A stretch of 64,000 nt of DNA, from positions 1,116,001 through 1,180,000 of the forward strand of contig OZ241745.1 of NCBI GenBank assembly GCA_965201115.1. The letters are read 5' to 3'. Made by a program: the position numbers and the translations under genes. The notes under the pieces are model-generated. The model was not told the DNA's origin. It saw only the letters and a list, made by a program, of their open reading frames with translations, and searched no databases. Shown piece after piece: positions 41,695 through 50,500 of the stretch; the first letter of the stretch is position 1; every line of letters begins with the position of its first letter. Source of the stretch: JANQOH01 sp965201115. GTDB taxonomy: Bacteria > Pseudomonadota > Alphaproteobacteria > UBA7887.

Positions 41695-42669
41695 ATGCCA
41701 TCCATCGCCATCGCCATGGGCGACCCGAGCGGAATCGGTCCGGAAATCGTCTGCAAGGCGCTGGCGGCGTTGCCGGCGGCGGAGCGCGCGGAATGCGTCG
41801 TCGTCGGCGCGCGGCGCTTTCTCGAACGAGCCGACGCGCTGACCGGCGCCGGGCTTGCGTTCGGGCCCGGGGGCGTCGCCCTGGAGGAAGCGGGCGCGCC
41901 GGGCGAGGCCGCCGTTCGCGACGCCGAGGCGACCGCGGCGGGCGGGCGTATCGCGCACGCCTGCGTGGCGCGGGCGGCGGAAATGGCGATGGCGGGCGCC
42001 GCCGGCGCCATCGTCACCGCGCCGCTCAACAAGGCCGCGCTGCACATGGCGGGCCACCGCTACGACGGCCATACGGAACTGCTGCGCCATCTGACCGGCG
42101 CGCCGGCGTCGTACATGCTGCTCGCCTCCCAGCGCCTTTCAGCGATACACGTCTCGACCCATTGTTCGCTGGCGGACGCGGTCGCGCACGTGACGACGGC
42201 GCGCGTGCTCGACACGATCCGCGCCGGCGATGCGCATTTGCGCGGGCTGGGCGCCGCCCGTCCGCGCATCGTGTGCGCGGGGCTCGACCCCCATTGCGGC
42301 GAGGGCGGCCTGTTCGGCGAGCGCGACGAAACCGAGATCGCGCCTGCGGTCGCCGCGGCGCGCCGCGAGGGAATCGACGCCCACGGCCCCGTCGCCGGGG
42401 ATATCGTGTTCCGCCGCGCCGCCGCCGGGGAGTTCGACCTCGTCGTCGCGAACTATCACGACCAAGGGCATATCCCGATCAAGCTCATCGCCTTCGACAG
42501 CGCTGTGAACGTGACGCTGGGCCTGCCCATCGCGCGGTGTTCGGTCGATCACGGCACGGCGTTCGACATAGCGTGGACGGGGCGCGCGGACCCCGCCAAC
42601 ATGCTGGCGGCGCTGGCTTACGGCCGCCGCCTGGCCGCGCGCCGCCGCGCGGCGGCGAACGTGGTGTAG
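41695..42669 (+). CDS. PdxA family dehydrogenase, probably PdxA2-type
   Basis: 324 residues. MGDPSGIGPEI, TAPLNKAA, the metal-binding GHTELL, GLDPHCGEGGLFGERDE and SVDHGTAFDIAWTG define the PdxA family. YHDQGHIPIKL, rather than YHDQGLPVLKY, is the form I associate with the PdxA2 branch, which oxidises 4-phospho-D-threonate or -erythronate, not the vitamin B6 precursor. No ksgA or surA, the usual neighbours of genuine pdxA, is nearby. GGAG lies 9 nt before the ATG. Confidence 0.8.
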   Translation: MPSIAIAMGDPSGIGPEIVCKALAALPAAERAECVVVGARRFLERADALTGAGLAFGPGGVALEEAGAPGEAAVRDAEATAAGGRIAHACVARAAEMAMAGAAGAIVTAPLNKAALHMAGHRYDGHTELLRHLTGAPASYMLLASQRLSAIHVSTHCSLADAVAHVTTARVLDTIRAGDAHLRGLGAARPRIVCAGLDPHCGEGGLFGERDETEIAPAVAAARREGIDAHGPVAGDIVFRRAAAGEFDLVVANYHDQGHIPIKLIAFDSAVNVTLGLPIARCSVDHGTAFDIAWTGRADPANMLAALAYGRRLAARRRAAANVV

Positions 42670-42708
42670 AATCGGCGGCGCTCTACGCTTCCTGACGGCG
42701 ATTTCGCC

Positions 42709-44490
42709 ATGCCACCCCCACCGCCCCCTTCGATCGGCCGCGCGCCGGACCCGGATCGCGAGGAGCTCCTTTACGTCGCGGCGCCGTTTTTCATGCTGGC
42801 GGCGCCGTTCGCGGGCTTTCTCGCCGCCGCGGACTACCCCTGGACCGCCGCCGAAACCCTGATGTCGGCGGCCGTCCTGATCGTGCTGAGCCTCGCGTTC
42901 GGCACGTTGCTGGCCAATATCCCGAATTTCGCGCGCGCGGTTGCGTTGCTTGCGCTGGCCGCGGCGGCGGCGGATTTCCTGTGGCCGCTCCCGGAGCTCG
43001 GCGCGCCGCTTGCCGCCGCGGCGGGCGCCTGGGGGCCGTGGGCGGTCGCCGGTGCGCTTGCGGCCGCGGGCGCGCTGGCGCTGGTTTTGCTGACCGTGTC
43101 GGGACGGGCCTCGGCGCTTTTGTGCGCGGCGGGATTCGCCGCGCTCGGCGGCTATCTGGTCGTTGCGGAAGAGGCGGCGCGCGACCGCGCGGCGGCGCGC
43201 TTCGCCGCCGCGCCGGCGGACCCCGCGCTGCCGCCGCTGCTGCATATCGTCCTCGGCGCGCATAACGGCCTCGCGGGGCTGGCGGGCAAAAATGCCGAGG
43301 CGCTGCGCCGCGACCTCGCGAACATGTGGACCGGGCGCGGGTTTCGCGTCTTTACGCACGCTTACGGCCAATACGGGGATTTGCCGAACGGGCTGTCGGC
43401 GCTGCTGAATTTCGACGCGCCGGCGCGCGGCGCGGCGTGGCTGGAAGCGCCGCGCGCCGGAGCGCGCGGGGCGCCGCGGCTCGCGGATTCCGCCTGGTTC
43501 CGCCATCTCGCCGGTTTGGGCTACGGCGTGCATGTATTCGGCGACGACCGGCTGGACCTGTGCATCGGCGCGGCGGCGGGCATCGCGCGCTGCGCGGCGC
43601 GCAGCGGCGGCGGCGCGGGCGCGCTGGCCGCGCTCGACGCGCCTTCGCTCGGCAAGTTCGGCCTGTTGTGGCGGTTCTATCTCGAACGTTCGGAGCTCTA
43701 TACCGGGCTGCGCGCGCTGTATCGCGCGCATGCCGTTCCGCTTGCGGCGCGGCTGGGGCTGGAAGCGCCGGCCTGGGGGGCCGGGCCGGGCCGGCTGGAT
43801 TCGCACGCCGCGGCGGCGGGAGCGGCGGAACTGGCGGCGGAAATCGCGGCGGGCGGAGGCGGGCGCGCGTGGTTCGCCGTGTTGCCGCTGGCCGAGGCGC
43901 CGCTGGCCTACGGCGCGACCTGCGCGCTCATCCCGGAGCCGGACAAGTGGCTCGGTCCGCGCGACCCGGCGCTCGCCGCGCCGCGCCGCAACGACGCCGC
44001 CGGGCGGCTTGCGCGCCACGACCGGCTGAACGGGCAGATCGCCTGCGCCCATTCGCGCCTGGCCGCGCTGGTCGACGCGCTGGACGAGACGGCGGCGGAG
44101 GGACCGGCGGCCACGGTCTTCATTCACGGCCTGTACGGCTCGGGAATTTCCGAATACGAACCGTCTTACGAATACGAGGGCGTGGCCGGCGCGGCGGATT
44201 TCGTCGACGGGTTTTCGACCTTCCTGGCGGTGCGCGCGCCGGGCGTCGCCGCGGGCGCCGATTCGCGGCCGACGCCGTTGCAGGCCGCGTTTCCGGCGAT
44301 CCAGGGGCAGGCGCCCGGGGGCGGGCCGGAAATTTACCTCCGCGCGCGCGCCGGCGGCGCGTTGGCGCCGCGCGCCGCCGAAGCCGCGCTCGGCCCCGCC
44401 TTCGCGCGGGAGGGGGAGCAGGCCGCCCCGGGGGCGTTGTACGATGGCCGCGCCGCCGCCGCGGGCGGCGTCACGGAGGAGCGGCGATGA
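42709..44490 (+). CDS. Sulfatase-like membrane protein with degraded active site
   Basis: 593 residues. Five membrane helices (about 20-165) precede a soluble domain of alkaline-phosphatase/sulfatase type. The opening strand reads LLHIVLGAHNGLAGLAG, where active members have an acidic metal ligand (HIVLDE-like), and AWFAVLPLAEAPLAYG stands where an H-x-P-H metal site is usual. Both sites appear lost, so it may be a non-catalytic protein. Role unknown. The stop overlaps the hemB start (ATGA). Confidence 0.6.
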   Translation: MPPPPPPSIGRAPDPDREELLYVAAPFFMLAAPFAGFLAAADYPWTAAETLMSAAVLIVLSLAFGTLLANIPNFARAVALLALAAAAADFLWPLPELGAPLAAAAGAWGPWAVAGALAAAGALALVLLTVSGRASALLCAAGFAALGGYLVVAEEAARDRAAARFAAAPADPALPPLLHIVLGAHNGLAGLAGKNAEALRRDLANMWTGRGFRVFTHAYGQYGDLPNGLSALLNFDAPARGAAWLEAPRAGARGAPRLADSAWFRHLAGLGYGVHVFGDDRLDLCIGAAAGIARCAARSGGGAGALAALDAPSLGKFGLLWRFYLERSELYTGLRALYRAHAVPLAARLGLEAPAWGAGPGRLDSHAAAAGAAELAAEIAAGGGGRAWFAVLPLAEAPLAYGATCALIPEPDKWLGPRDPALAAPRRNDAAGRLARHDRLNGQIACAHSRLAALVDALDETAAEGPAATVFIHGLYGSGISEYEPSYEYEGVAGAADFVDGFSTFLAVRAPGVAAGADSRPTPLQAAFPAIQGQAPGGGPEIYLRARAGGALAPRAAEAALGPAFAREGEQAAPGALYDGRAAAAGGVTEERR

Positions 44491-45503
44491 CCGGACCGCG
44501 CCTGCCTTTCGACGCCGGGCGGTTCCCGGCGACGCGCCTGCGGCGCAACCGGCGCGAGGAATGGTCGCGCCGCCTCGTGGCGGAAACGCGCCTGGCCGCC
44601 GCCGATCTCATATGGCCGGTATTCGTCCACGACGGCGACCGCCCCGCGCCCGTACCGTCGATGCCCGGCGTTTTCCGCCTGCCCGTAAGCGGGGTTGTCG
44701 AGGCCGCGCTCCGCGCGCGCGATCTCGGCATTCCGGCGCTCGCGGTCTTCCCCGTCACGCCCGAAGACCGCAAATCGCCCGACGGCGAGGAGGCCGTAAA
44801 CCCGGACAATCTCGTCTGCCGCGCCGTGCGCGCGGCGGCGCGCGCGGTCCCCGATATCGGCCTCGTATGCGACGTCGCGCTCGACCCCTACACGACGCAC
44901 GGACAGGACGGGCTGATGCGCGGCGGCGAGGTCGTCAACGACGAAACGCTGGAAGTCCTTGTCGCCCAGGCGCGCGCGCAAGCCGGGGCCGGCTGCCATA
45001 TCGTCGCGCCGTCCGACATGATGGACGGCCGCGTGGGCGCGATCCGCGCCGGGCTCGACGCGGCCGGCTTCCGGCATGTGCGCATCATGGCCTATTCGGC
45101 GAAATACGCTTCGGCTTTTTACGGGCCGTTCCGCGACGCGGTGGGCTCTTCCGCCGCGCTCGGCCAGGGCGGCAAGCGCACCTATCAGATGGACCCCGCC
45201 AACGGCGACGAGGCGCTGCGCGAGACCGCTTTCGACATCGCCGAGGGCGCCGACATGGTCATGGTCAAGCCGGGCCTGCCGTATCTCGACATCGTGTACC
45301 GCGTGAAGGCGCAGTTCGGCCTCCCCGCGTTCGCCTATCAGGTGAGCGGCGAATACGCGATGCTGAAGGCCGCCGCCGCCAACGGCTGGCTCGACGGCGA
45401 GCGCGCGATGCTCGAAAGCCTGGCGGCGTTCAAGCGCGCCGGCGCCGACGGCGTGCTGACCTATTTCGCGCTCGAGGCGGCGGAGCGGCTCGCGGCCCCA
45501 TAG
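44487..45503 (+). CDS. hemB: Porphobilinogen synthase (ALA dehydratase)
   Basis: 338 residues from an ATG after ACGGAGGAG. It joins two 5-aminolevulinate molecules to porphobilinogen. Both active-site lysine segments are present (AYSAKYASAFYGPFRDA and VMVKPGLPYLD). The metal loop reads DVALDPYTTHGQDG, with Asp instead of the three cysteines of zinc enzymes, so this is the Mg-type found in alphaproteobacteria and plants. Coupled to the membrane protein upstream and overlapping 43 nt with the convergent hydrolase gene. Confidence 0.95.
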   Translation: MTGPRLPFDAGRFPATRLRRNRREEWSRRLVAETRLAAADLIWPVFVHDGDRPAPVPSMPGVFRLPVSGVVEAALRARDLGIPALAVFPVTPEDRKSPDGEEAVNPDNLVCRAVRAAARAVPDIGLVCDVALDPYTTHGQDGLMRGGEVVNDETLEVLVAQARAQAGAGCHIVAPSDMMDGRVGAIRAGLDAAGFRHVRIMAYSAKYASAFYGPFRDAVGSSAALGQGGKRTYQMDPANGDEALRETAFDIAEGADMVMVKPGLPYLDIVYRVKAQFGLPAFAYQVSGEYAMLKAAAANGWLDGERAMLESLAAFKRAGADGVLTYFALEAAERLAAP

Positions 45504-46474
45504 ACGCGCTCGACGAAAAGCGCGGCGCAGCGGTCGTGCCACGCGGCGCGCGCGCCGCGGCCGTGGAAACCCACATGCCCGCCGCGCCGCGCGACGACAA
45601 CGCGGCACGCCGGCGCGCGGCGCCAATCGTGCGCGCGGTAGGGCGCGGAGGGAATCCACGGATCGTCGTCGGCGGTCAGCAGCAGCGTCGGCGCGGCGAT
45701 CCCGGCGACGAACCGCAGGGCCGAACAACGCGCCCAATAATCTTCCGCGCCGGCGAAGCCGTTGCGCGGCGCGACGTATACGTCGTCGAACTCGCGTATC
45801 GTCCGCGCCCCGGCGACGGCCGCGCGCGCGGCGGGCTCGAGGCCCGGCGCGGCAAGCGTTTCCTCCTTCATGCGCGCCAGCAGCCAGCGCCGGTAGAGGA
45901 CATTGCGCGGGCGCGAGAAGCGCCGCCATGTCGCGGCCAGGTCGATCGGCGCCGATACCGAGACCGCCGCGCCGACATGTTCGGGAAGGCCGGGCTCGCC
46001 GAGCGTCTTCAACATGACATTGCCGCCGAGCGAATAGCCCATCAGGAACGCCCCGCGCCCGGCGAGCCGCGGCGGCAGGGCGCGCAGCGCGGCGCGCAGA
46101 TCGGCGCTGCGGCCCGCGTGGTAGCGCTCGCGGCAGCGCGACCGCAACGGCCCCGCGCCGCGCAGGTTCAACCGCAAGACGGGATGGCCGCGGGCGAGAA
46201 AGAACGCCGCGCTGGCGCGCACATAAGCGCTGTCGGCGCAGCCCGTGAGGCCGTGGATAAGCACCGCCAGCGGCCGGCCCGACGGCGCGCGCGGCCGATG
46301 CAGGCGCCCGGACAGCGCGTCGCCGGTTCCGTCGCCGGTCGGGAACGCCAGCGCCTCGCCCGCGCCGTCGAGCCGCGGCGGCGCGAACAGCGCGTTGCGC
46401 ACCGTCTGCAAATCCGCGCCCCACCACGGAAAGCGGGGCGCGAAGCCCGGAAACTCCCGATCGCCGATGCGCAT
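45461..46474 (-). CDS. Alpha/beta hydrolase, YheT-like
   Basis: 337 residues. The N-terminal FPWWGADLQTVRN and LIHGLTGCADSAYVR, the nucleophile elbow GYSLGGNVMLK, the late acid in LTADDDPWIP and the histidine in GGHVGFH give a full Ser-Asp-His set. YheT-type proteins are esterases of unknown natural substrate. The ATG chosen follows GGAGCGGAG; longer in-frame starts lack such a site. Convergent and overlapping with hemB. Confidence 0.85.
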   Translation of the reverse strand: MRIGDREFPGFAPRFPWWGADLQTVRNALFAPPRLDGAGEALAFPTGDGTGDALSGRLHRPRAPSGRPLAVLIHGLTGCADSAYVRASAAFFLARGHPVLRLNLRGAGPLRSRCRERYHAGRSADLRAALRALPPRLAGRGAFLMGYSLGGNVMLKTLGEPGLPEHVGAAVSVSAPIDLAATWRRFSRPRNVLYRRWLLARMKEETLAAPGLEPAARAAVAGARTIREFDDVYVAPRNGFAGAEDYWARCSALRFVAGIAAPTLLLTADDDPWIPSAPYRAHDWRRAPACRVVVARRGGHVGFHGRGARAAWHDRCAALFVERVYGAASRSAASSAK

Positions 46475-46598
46475 TCTCCGCTCCGCTTGCGCGCGCCCGC
46501 GCCCCGCGCTATCCGATCTTCCCGCCCCACGCAACGGAGAGCGCGCCGATGACAACGCAACCGCGCCCCGCGGCCGGCCGCGGCCGCGGGAGAGCGCC

Positions 46599-47771
46599 GT
46601 GAGTCCCGGCAGCGAACCCGCCGCCGGCCGCGGCCCGCTCGCCGGGCTGCTCGCGCTCGACCTCACGCGCGTGCTCGCCGGCCCGTATTGCACGATGCTG
46701 CTGTCGGACCTGGGCGCGCGCATCGTCAAGGTCGAGCCGCCCGGCGGCGACGACGCGCGCGCCTACGGCCCGTGGGTCGAGGGCGAATCGGCCTATTTCA
46801 TGTCGCTCAACCGCGGCAAGGAGAGCGTCGCGCTCGACCTGAAGGCGCCGCCCGATCGCGCGCTGTTCGAACGCATGCTCGCGCGCGCCGACATACTGGT
46901 CGAGAATTTCCGCCCCGGAACGATGGCGCGCCTGGGCTACGGTTGGGACGCGCTCAGCGAACGCCATCCGCGGCTGATCTACGCCGCCTGTTCGGGCTTC
47001 GGCCAAACCGGCCCGCTCTCGCGCCGCCCGGCCTACGACATGGTGGTGCAGGGCATGGGCGGCATCATGAGCCTCACCGGCCACGAAGGCGGGCCGCCGA
47101 CGCGCGTCGGCACGGCGATCGGCGATATCGCCGCCGGACTGTTCACCGCCGTCGGCGTCAACGCCGCGCTCTACGAACGCGCGCGCACCGGACGCGGGCG
47201 CTTTATCGACGTCGCCATGCTCGACTGCCAGGTCGCGATACTGGAAAACGCCGTGGCGCGCTATTTCGCCACCGGCGAGAGCCCGCCGCCGAGCGGCGCG
47301 CGCCACCCCGCCATCGCGCCGTTCGAATGCTACGAAAGCGGCGATGGCCACATCGTCATGGCGGCGGGCAACGAGGCGCTGTTTCGCAAGCTTTGCGAAG
47401 CGCTGGGCCGCGAAGACATCGCCGCCGACCCGCGCTTCGGGAGCAACCCCGAGCGCATGGACAACGTGCTGGCGCTCAAGGCGGAGCTGGAAAGCACGCT
47501 GAAAACCGCGCCTACCGCCCACTGGCTGGCGAAGCTGGAGGCGGCGGGCGTGCCCTGCGGGCCGCTCAACGACGTGGGCGGCGCAGTCGGGCATCCGCAG
47601 ATACGCGCGCGCAACATGGTCGTCGGCATCGACGACCCGAAAGCCGGCCCCGTGCGCATCGCCGGCAACCCGATCAAGATGTCGGGCCACGCCGACCCGC
47701 CCTCGCGCGGCTCCGTCCCCGCGCTCGACGGCGCCCGCGCCGCGCTCGCCGCCGAGTTCGGCGGCGATTGA
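46599..47771 (+). CDS. CaiB/BaiF (class III) CoA-transferase
   Basis: 390 residues from GTG with GGGAGAG a few bases before; no ATG gives a full N-terminus. Class III marks: LAGPYCTMLLSDLGARIVKVE, FRPGTMARLGYGW, and GTAIGDIAAGLF, in which the Asp is the catalytic residue forming the acyl anhydride. It moves CoA between carboxylic acids; the acids cannot be told. The neighbour downstream begins 61 nt later. Confidence 0.88.
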   Translation: MSPGSEPAAGRGPLAGLLALDLTRVLAGPYCTMLLSDLGARIVKVEPPGGDDARAYGPWVEGESAYFMSLNRGKESVALDLKAPPDRALFERMLARADILVENFRPGTMARLGYGWDALSERHPRLIYAACSGFGQTGPLSRRPAYDMVVQGMGGIMSLTGHEGGPPTRVGTAIGDIAAGLFTAVGVNAALYERARTGRGRFIDVAMLDCQVAILENAVARYFATGESPPPSGARHPAIAPFECYESGDGHIVMAAGNEALFRKLCEALGREDIAADPRFGSNPERMDNVLALKAELESTLKTAPTAHWLAKLEAAGVPCGPLNDVGGAVGHPQIRARNMVVGIDDPKAGPVRIAGNPIKMSGHADPPSRGSVPALDGARAALAAEFGGD

Positions 47772-47832
47772 CCCGGGACCGCCGGCGCGGCGCCCGCGAC
47801 GCCCCGGTGACCGGCAAGCGCGCCGACCGACA

Positions 47833-50043
47833 GTGAGATCGACCGTGCGCCTGCTGCGCCGCGCCGCCTTGGTTCTGCTTGCGCTGGCGATACCGCTTGC
47901 CGGCGCCGGGTGGCTGGCCATGCGCGCTTCGCTGCCGCAACTCGAGGGCGCCGTTCGGGCGCCGGGGCTGGAGGCCGGGCTCGTAATCCGCCGCGATGCG
48001 TGGGGCGTCCCGCATATCGAGGCGCAAAGCGAGGCCGACGCGTGGTTCGGCCTGGGCTTCGTCCACGGGCAGGACCGCCTCGCGCAGCTCGAGTTCTCGC
48101 GCCTTGCCGGGCGCGGCGAACTGGCCTCGGTCCTCGGCGCGCGGATGGCGGGGACCGACAGGTATTTCCGCACGCTCGGCCTGCATCGGGCCGCCGAGCG
48201 CAAGGCCGCGGCGCTGCCCGAAGACGCGCGCCGCCTCGCCGCGGCCTATGCGGCGGGGATCGACGCCGCGGCGGCGGCGCTTTCGCTCATGCCGCCGGAA
48301 CTGCTCGTTCTCGGGCGCCGCCCGCCGCCGTGGACGGTCGCCGATTCGATACTGACCGTGGGCCTGATGGCGCTGCGGCTGTCGGGCGACGCGGCGGACG
48401 AAGCATTGCGCGCGCGCATGAAGGCGGCGCTGCCCGCTGAGACGTTCGCCGCGGCGTGGCCGGGCGCGGGCGAGCCGCCCGCGGGCTCCAACAATTGGGC
48501 GGTCGCGCCGGAGCGCTCGGAAACCGGCGCGCCGATCCTCGCCAACGACCCCCACCTCGGCCTGACCGCGCCGGGCGCGTGGTACTTGGCGCATTTGCGC
48601 GCGCCGGGCCTCGACGTCCTGGGCGCGAGCATCCCCGGAATCCCCGCCATCGTCGTCGGCCGCAACCGCACCGCGGCCTGGGGCGTAACCAACACCGGCC
48701 CCGACACGCAGGATCTGTTCGCGGTGACGGAAGCCGACATTACGGCGCGGCGCACGGAAACGATCGCCGTGCGCGGCGGCGAAGCGGAGACCCTTGCGGT
48801 GCGGGAAACCCGCTTCGGCCCGGTGGTTTCGGACCTGCCGGCTTTCGCCGGCCCGCGCGCGCTCGCGCTCGCGTGGACCGCGCTTGACGCCGACGACCCG
48901 ACGCTGGCGGCCGGGTTCGGGATCGCGCGCGCCGCCACGGTCGAGGCCCTGTTCGCGGCGCTGGAGACCTATCGCGCGCCGATGCAGAACTTCGCGCTGG
49001 CCGATACGGAAGGGCATATCGGCTTCGTCGCCGCCGGGCGCGTTCCCATACGCCGCGGCCATGACGGCCGGCTTCCGACCGAAGCCGCCTCGGGCAGGGG
49101 AGACTGGATCGGAAGCGTTCCCTACGGCGCGCTGCCGCGCGCGGCCGATCCGCCCGAAGGTTTCGTCGTTACCGCGAACCAGGACGTGACGCCGCCGGGA
49201 TACCGCTATCTCATCGCCCGCGACTGGCCCGAAGACTACCGCGCGCGGCGCATCGCCGAAGTCCTCGCGTCGCGCCCGCGCCACGGCGTCGCCGATTTCG
49301 CCGCGCTGCAAACCGACGACCTCTCGCTCATGGCGCGCGAGTTCCTGCCGCTCATGCTGCCTGCTGTCGCCGGGTCGCCGCACGCCGGGCGGCTCGCCGC
49401 GTGGGACGGGCGCATGGACGCCGACCGCGCCGAGCCGCTGCTCTTCCAGGCGTGGTACCGCGCGTTCGCGCAAGGCCTGTTTCGCCGCAATCTCGCGCCG
49501 TTTCATGAACTGTACGGCGGCCGCCGCCCCGCGACCGTACGCCGCGTATTGACCGAGGACCCGTCGTGGTGCGGGCCGCCGGAGGACGCCTGCGCCGCCG
49601 CGCTGGCGCGCGCGCTGGACGAAGCGGCGGCATGGATTGCCGAACGCCACGGCGCCAACCCCGAGCGCTGGCGCTGGGGCGCCGCCCACAAGGCGGCGGC
49701 GCGCCACCTGCTTACCGATTCCATCCCGTTGCTGCGCGCGCTGTTCGCCGTCGAACGCGAACACGGCGGCGGCCCCTACACGGTCATGCAGGCCAACACG
49801 CCCATCGGCGACCGCCGCGCGCCGTTTCGCGAGACCCACGGCGCCGGCCTGCGCGCCATCTTCGACCTGAGCGGCCCCGACACGACGCAAGCCATCGTCT
49901 TCCCCGGCCAGTCCGGCCACCCCCTCTCCCCCCACTACGCCGACCAGGCCGACGCCTGGGCCGCCGGGCAATACCTGACCCTGCCGATGACCCCGGAGGC
50001 CATCGCCGCCTCCGCCCCCCGCACCCTCCGCCTGACCCCTTGA
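47833..50043 (+). CDS. Penicillin acylase family N-terminal nucleophile hydrolase
   Basis: 736 residues from a GTG. An N-terminal membrane anchor or signal (about 8-30) leads to the A chain; the autoproteolysis site GSNNWAV places the catalytic serine at 219, and NDPHLGL and NTGPDTQDLF are typical of the B chain. These periplasmic enzymes hydrolyse amides such as acyl-homoserine lactones, lipopeptides or beta-lactam side chains; the substrate here is open. The IS66 remnant begins only a few bases after its stop. Confidence 0.9.
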   Translation: MRSTVRLLRRAALVLLALAIPLAGAGWLAMRASLPQLEGAVRAPGLEAGLVIRRDAWGVPHIEAQSEADAWFGLGFVHGQDRLAQLEFSRLAGRGELASVLGARMAGTDRYFRTLGLHRAAERKAAALPEDARRLAAAYAAGIDAAAAALSLMPPELLVLGRRPPPWTVADSILTVGLMALRLSGDAADEALRARMKAALPAETFAAAWPGAGEPPAGSNNWAVAPERSETGAPILANDPHLGLTAPGAWYLAHLRAPGLDVLGASIPGIPAIVVGRNRTAAWGVTNTGPDTQDLFAVTEADITARRTETIAVRGGEAETLAVRETRFGPVVSDLPAFAGPRALALAWTALDADDPTLAAGFGIARAATVEALFAALETYRAPMQNFALADTEGHIGFVAAGRVPIRRGHDGRLPTEAASGRGDWIGSVPYGALPRAADPPEGFVVTANQDVTPPGYRYLIARDWPEDYRARRIAEVLASRPRHGVADFAALQTDDLSLMAREFLPLMLPAVAGSPHAGRLAAWDGRMDADRAEPLLFQAWYRAFAQGLFRRNLAPFHELYGGRRPATVRRVLTEDPSWCGPPEDACAAALARALDEAAAWIAERHGANPERWRWGAAHKAAARHLLTDSIPLLRALFAVEREHGGGPYTVMQANTPIGDRRAPFRETHGAGLRAIFDLSGPDTTQAIVFPGQSGHPLSPHYADQADAWAAGQYLTLPMTPEAIAASAPRTLRLTP

Positions 50044-50052
50044 GCGCGCCGC

Positions 50053-50393
50053 ATGTGCGCCTTTTCCGCAGGCGCCGGCGCCGCGCCGGTGGGCGGGGCG
50101 GCCGCCGGTCGCGGCGCGTTCGAGTTGCGGAGGCGGCTTGCCGCGCGGGCGATCTCCTCGTTCTCCAGCACCGGTTGCAACTGCCCCAAGGTTTCCGAGC
50201 GCGCCCCGAAGCGATGCCGGCGCATCCCCGCCAACTCGTGACGCAACTTCTCAATCGGGATATCGCGCGCCTCCAACGCCTCCGCGCGCGACCGCAGCGC
50301 TTCCTCGCGAGCCTGCAACTCGGCCGCCAGGGACGCCGCCATGCCCTTCAGGCGCGCGGGATCGTCGGGGAGAGGCGCGGCGCGGTCAAGCAT
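50053..50393 (-). pseudogene. IS66-type transposase (TnpC) N-terminal remnant
   Basis: About 110 residues match the start of IS66 TnpC: LDRAAPLPDDPARLKG, a leucine-zipper-like helix and MRRHRFGARSETL. The zinc finger, DDE domain and the tnpA/tnpB genes are absent, and the frame runs into the penicillin acylase 3' end. It is the scar of a past insertion, lying next to the last gene of the ubiquitin-like operon. The rest of 50394-50500 shows nothing. Confidence 0.75.
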
Positions 50394-50500
50394 GAACGAA
50401 CAGTGCCGCACCCAAATCCCATAATGCAAGCGCAAAAGAGAAAGTATCGAAAAATATTTCCTCCCTGTGCCTCTACAACGGGATTACATCCATATCCTCA

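Noticed and set aside
41695..42669. Vitamin B6 enzyme PdxA in the strict sense
   Set aside because: YHDQGHIPIKL and the gene context fit the PdxA2 branch better, so no pdxA symbol is given.
50053..50393. Complete IS66 element
   Set aside because: Only the TnpC N-terminus is left; no tnpA, tnpB, DDE domain or inverted ends were found.
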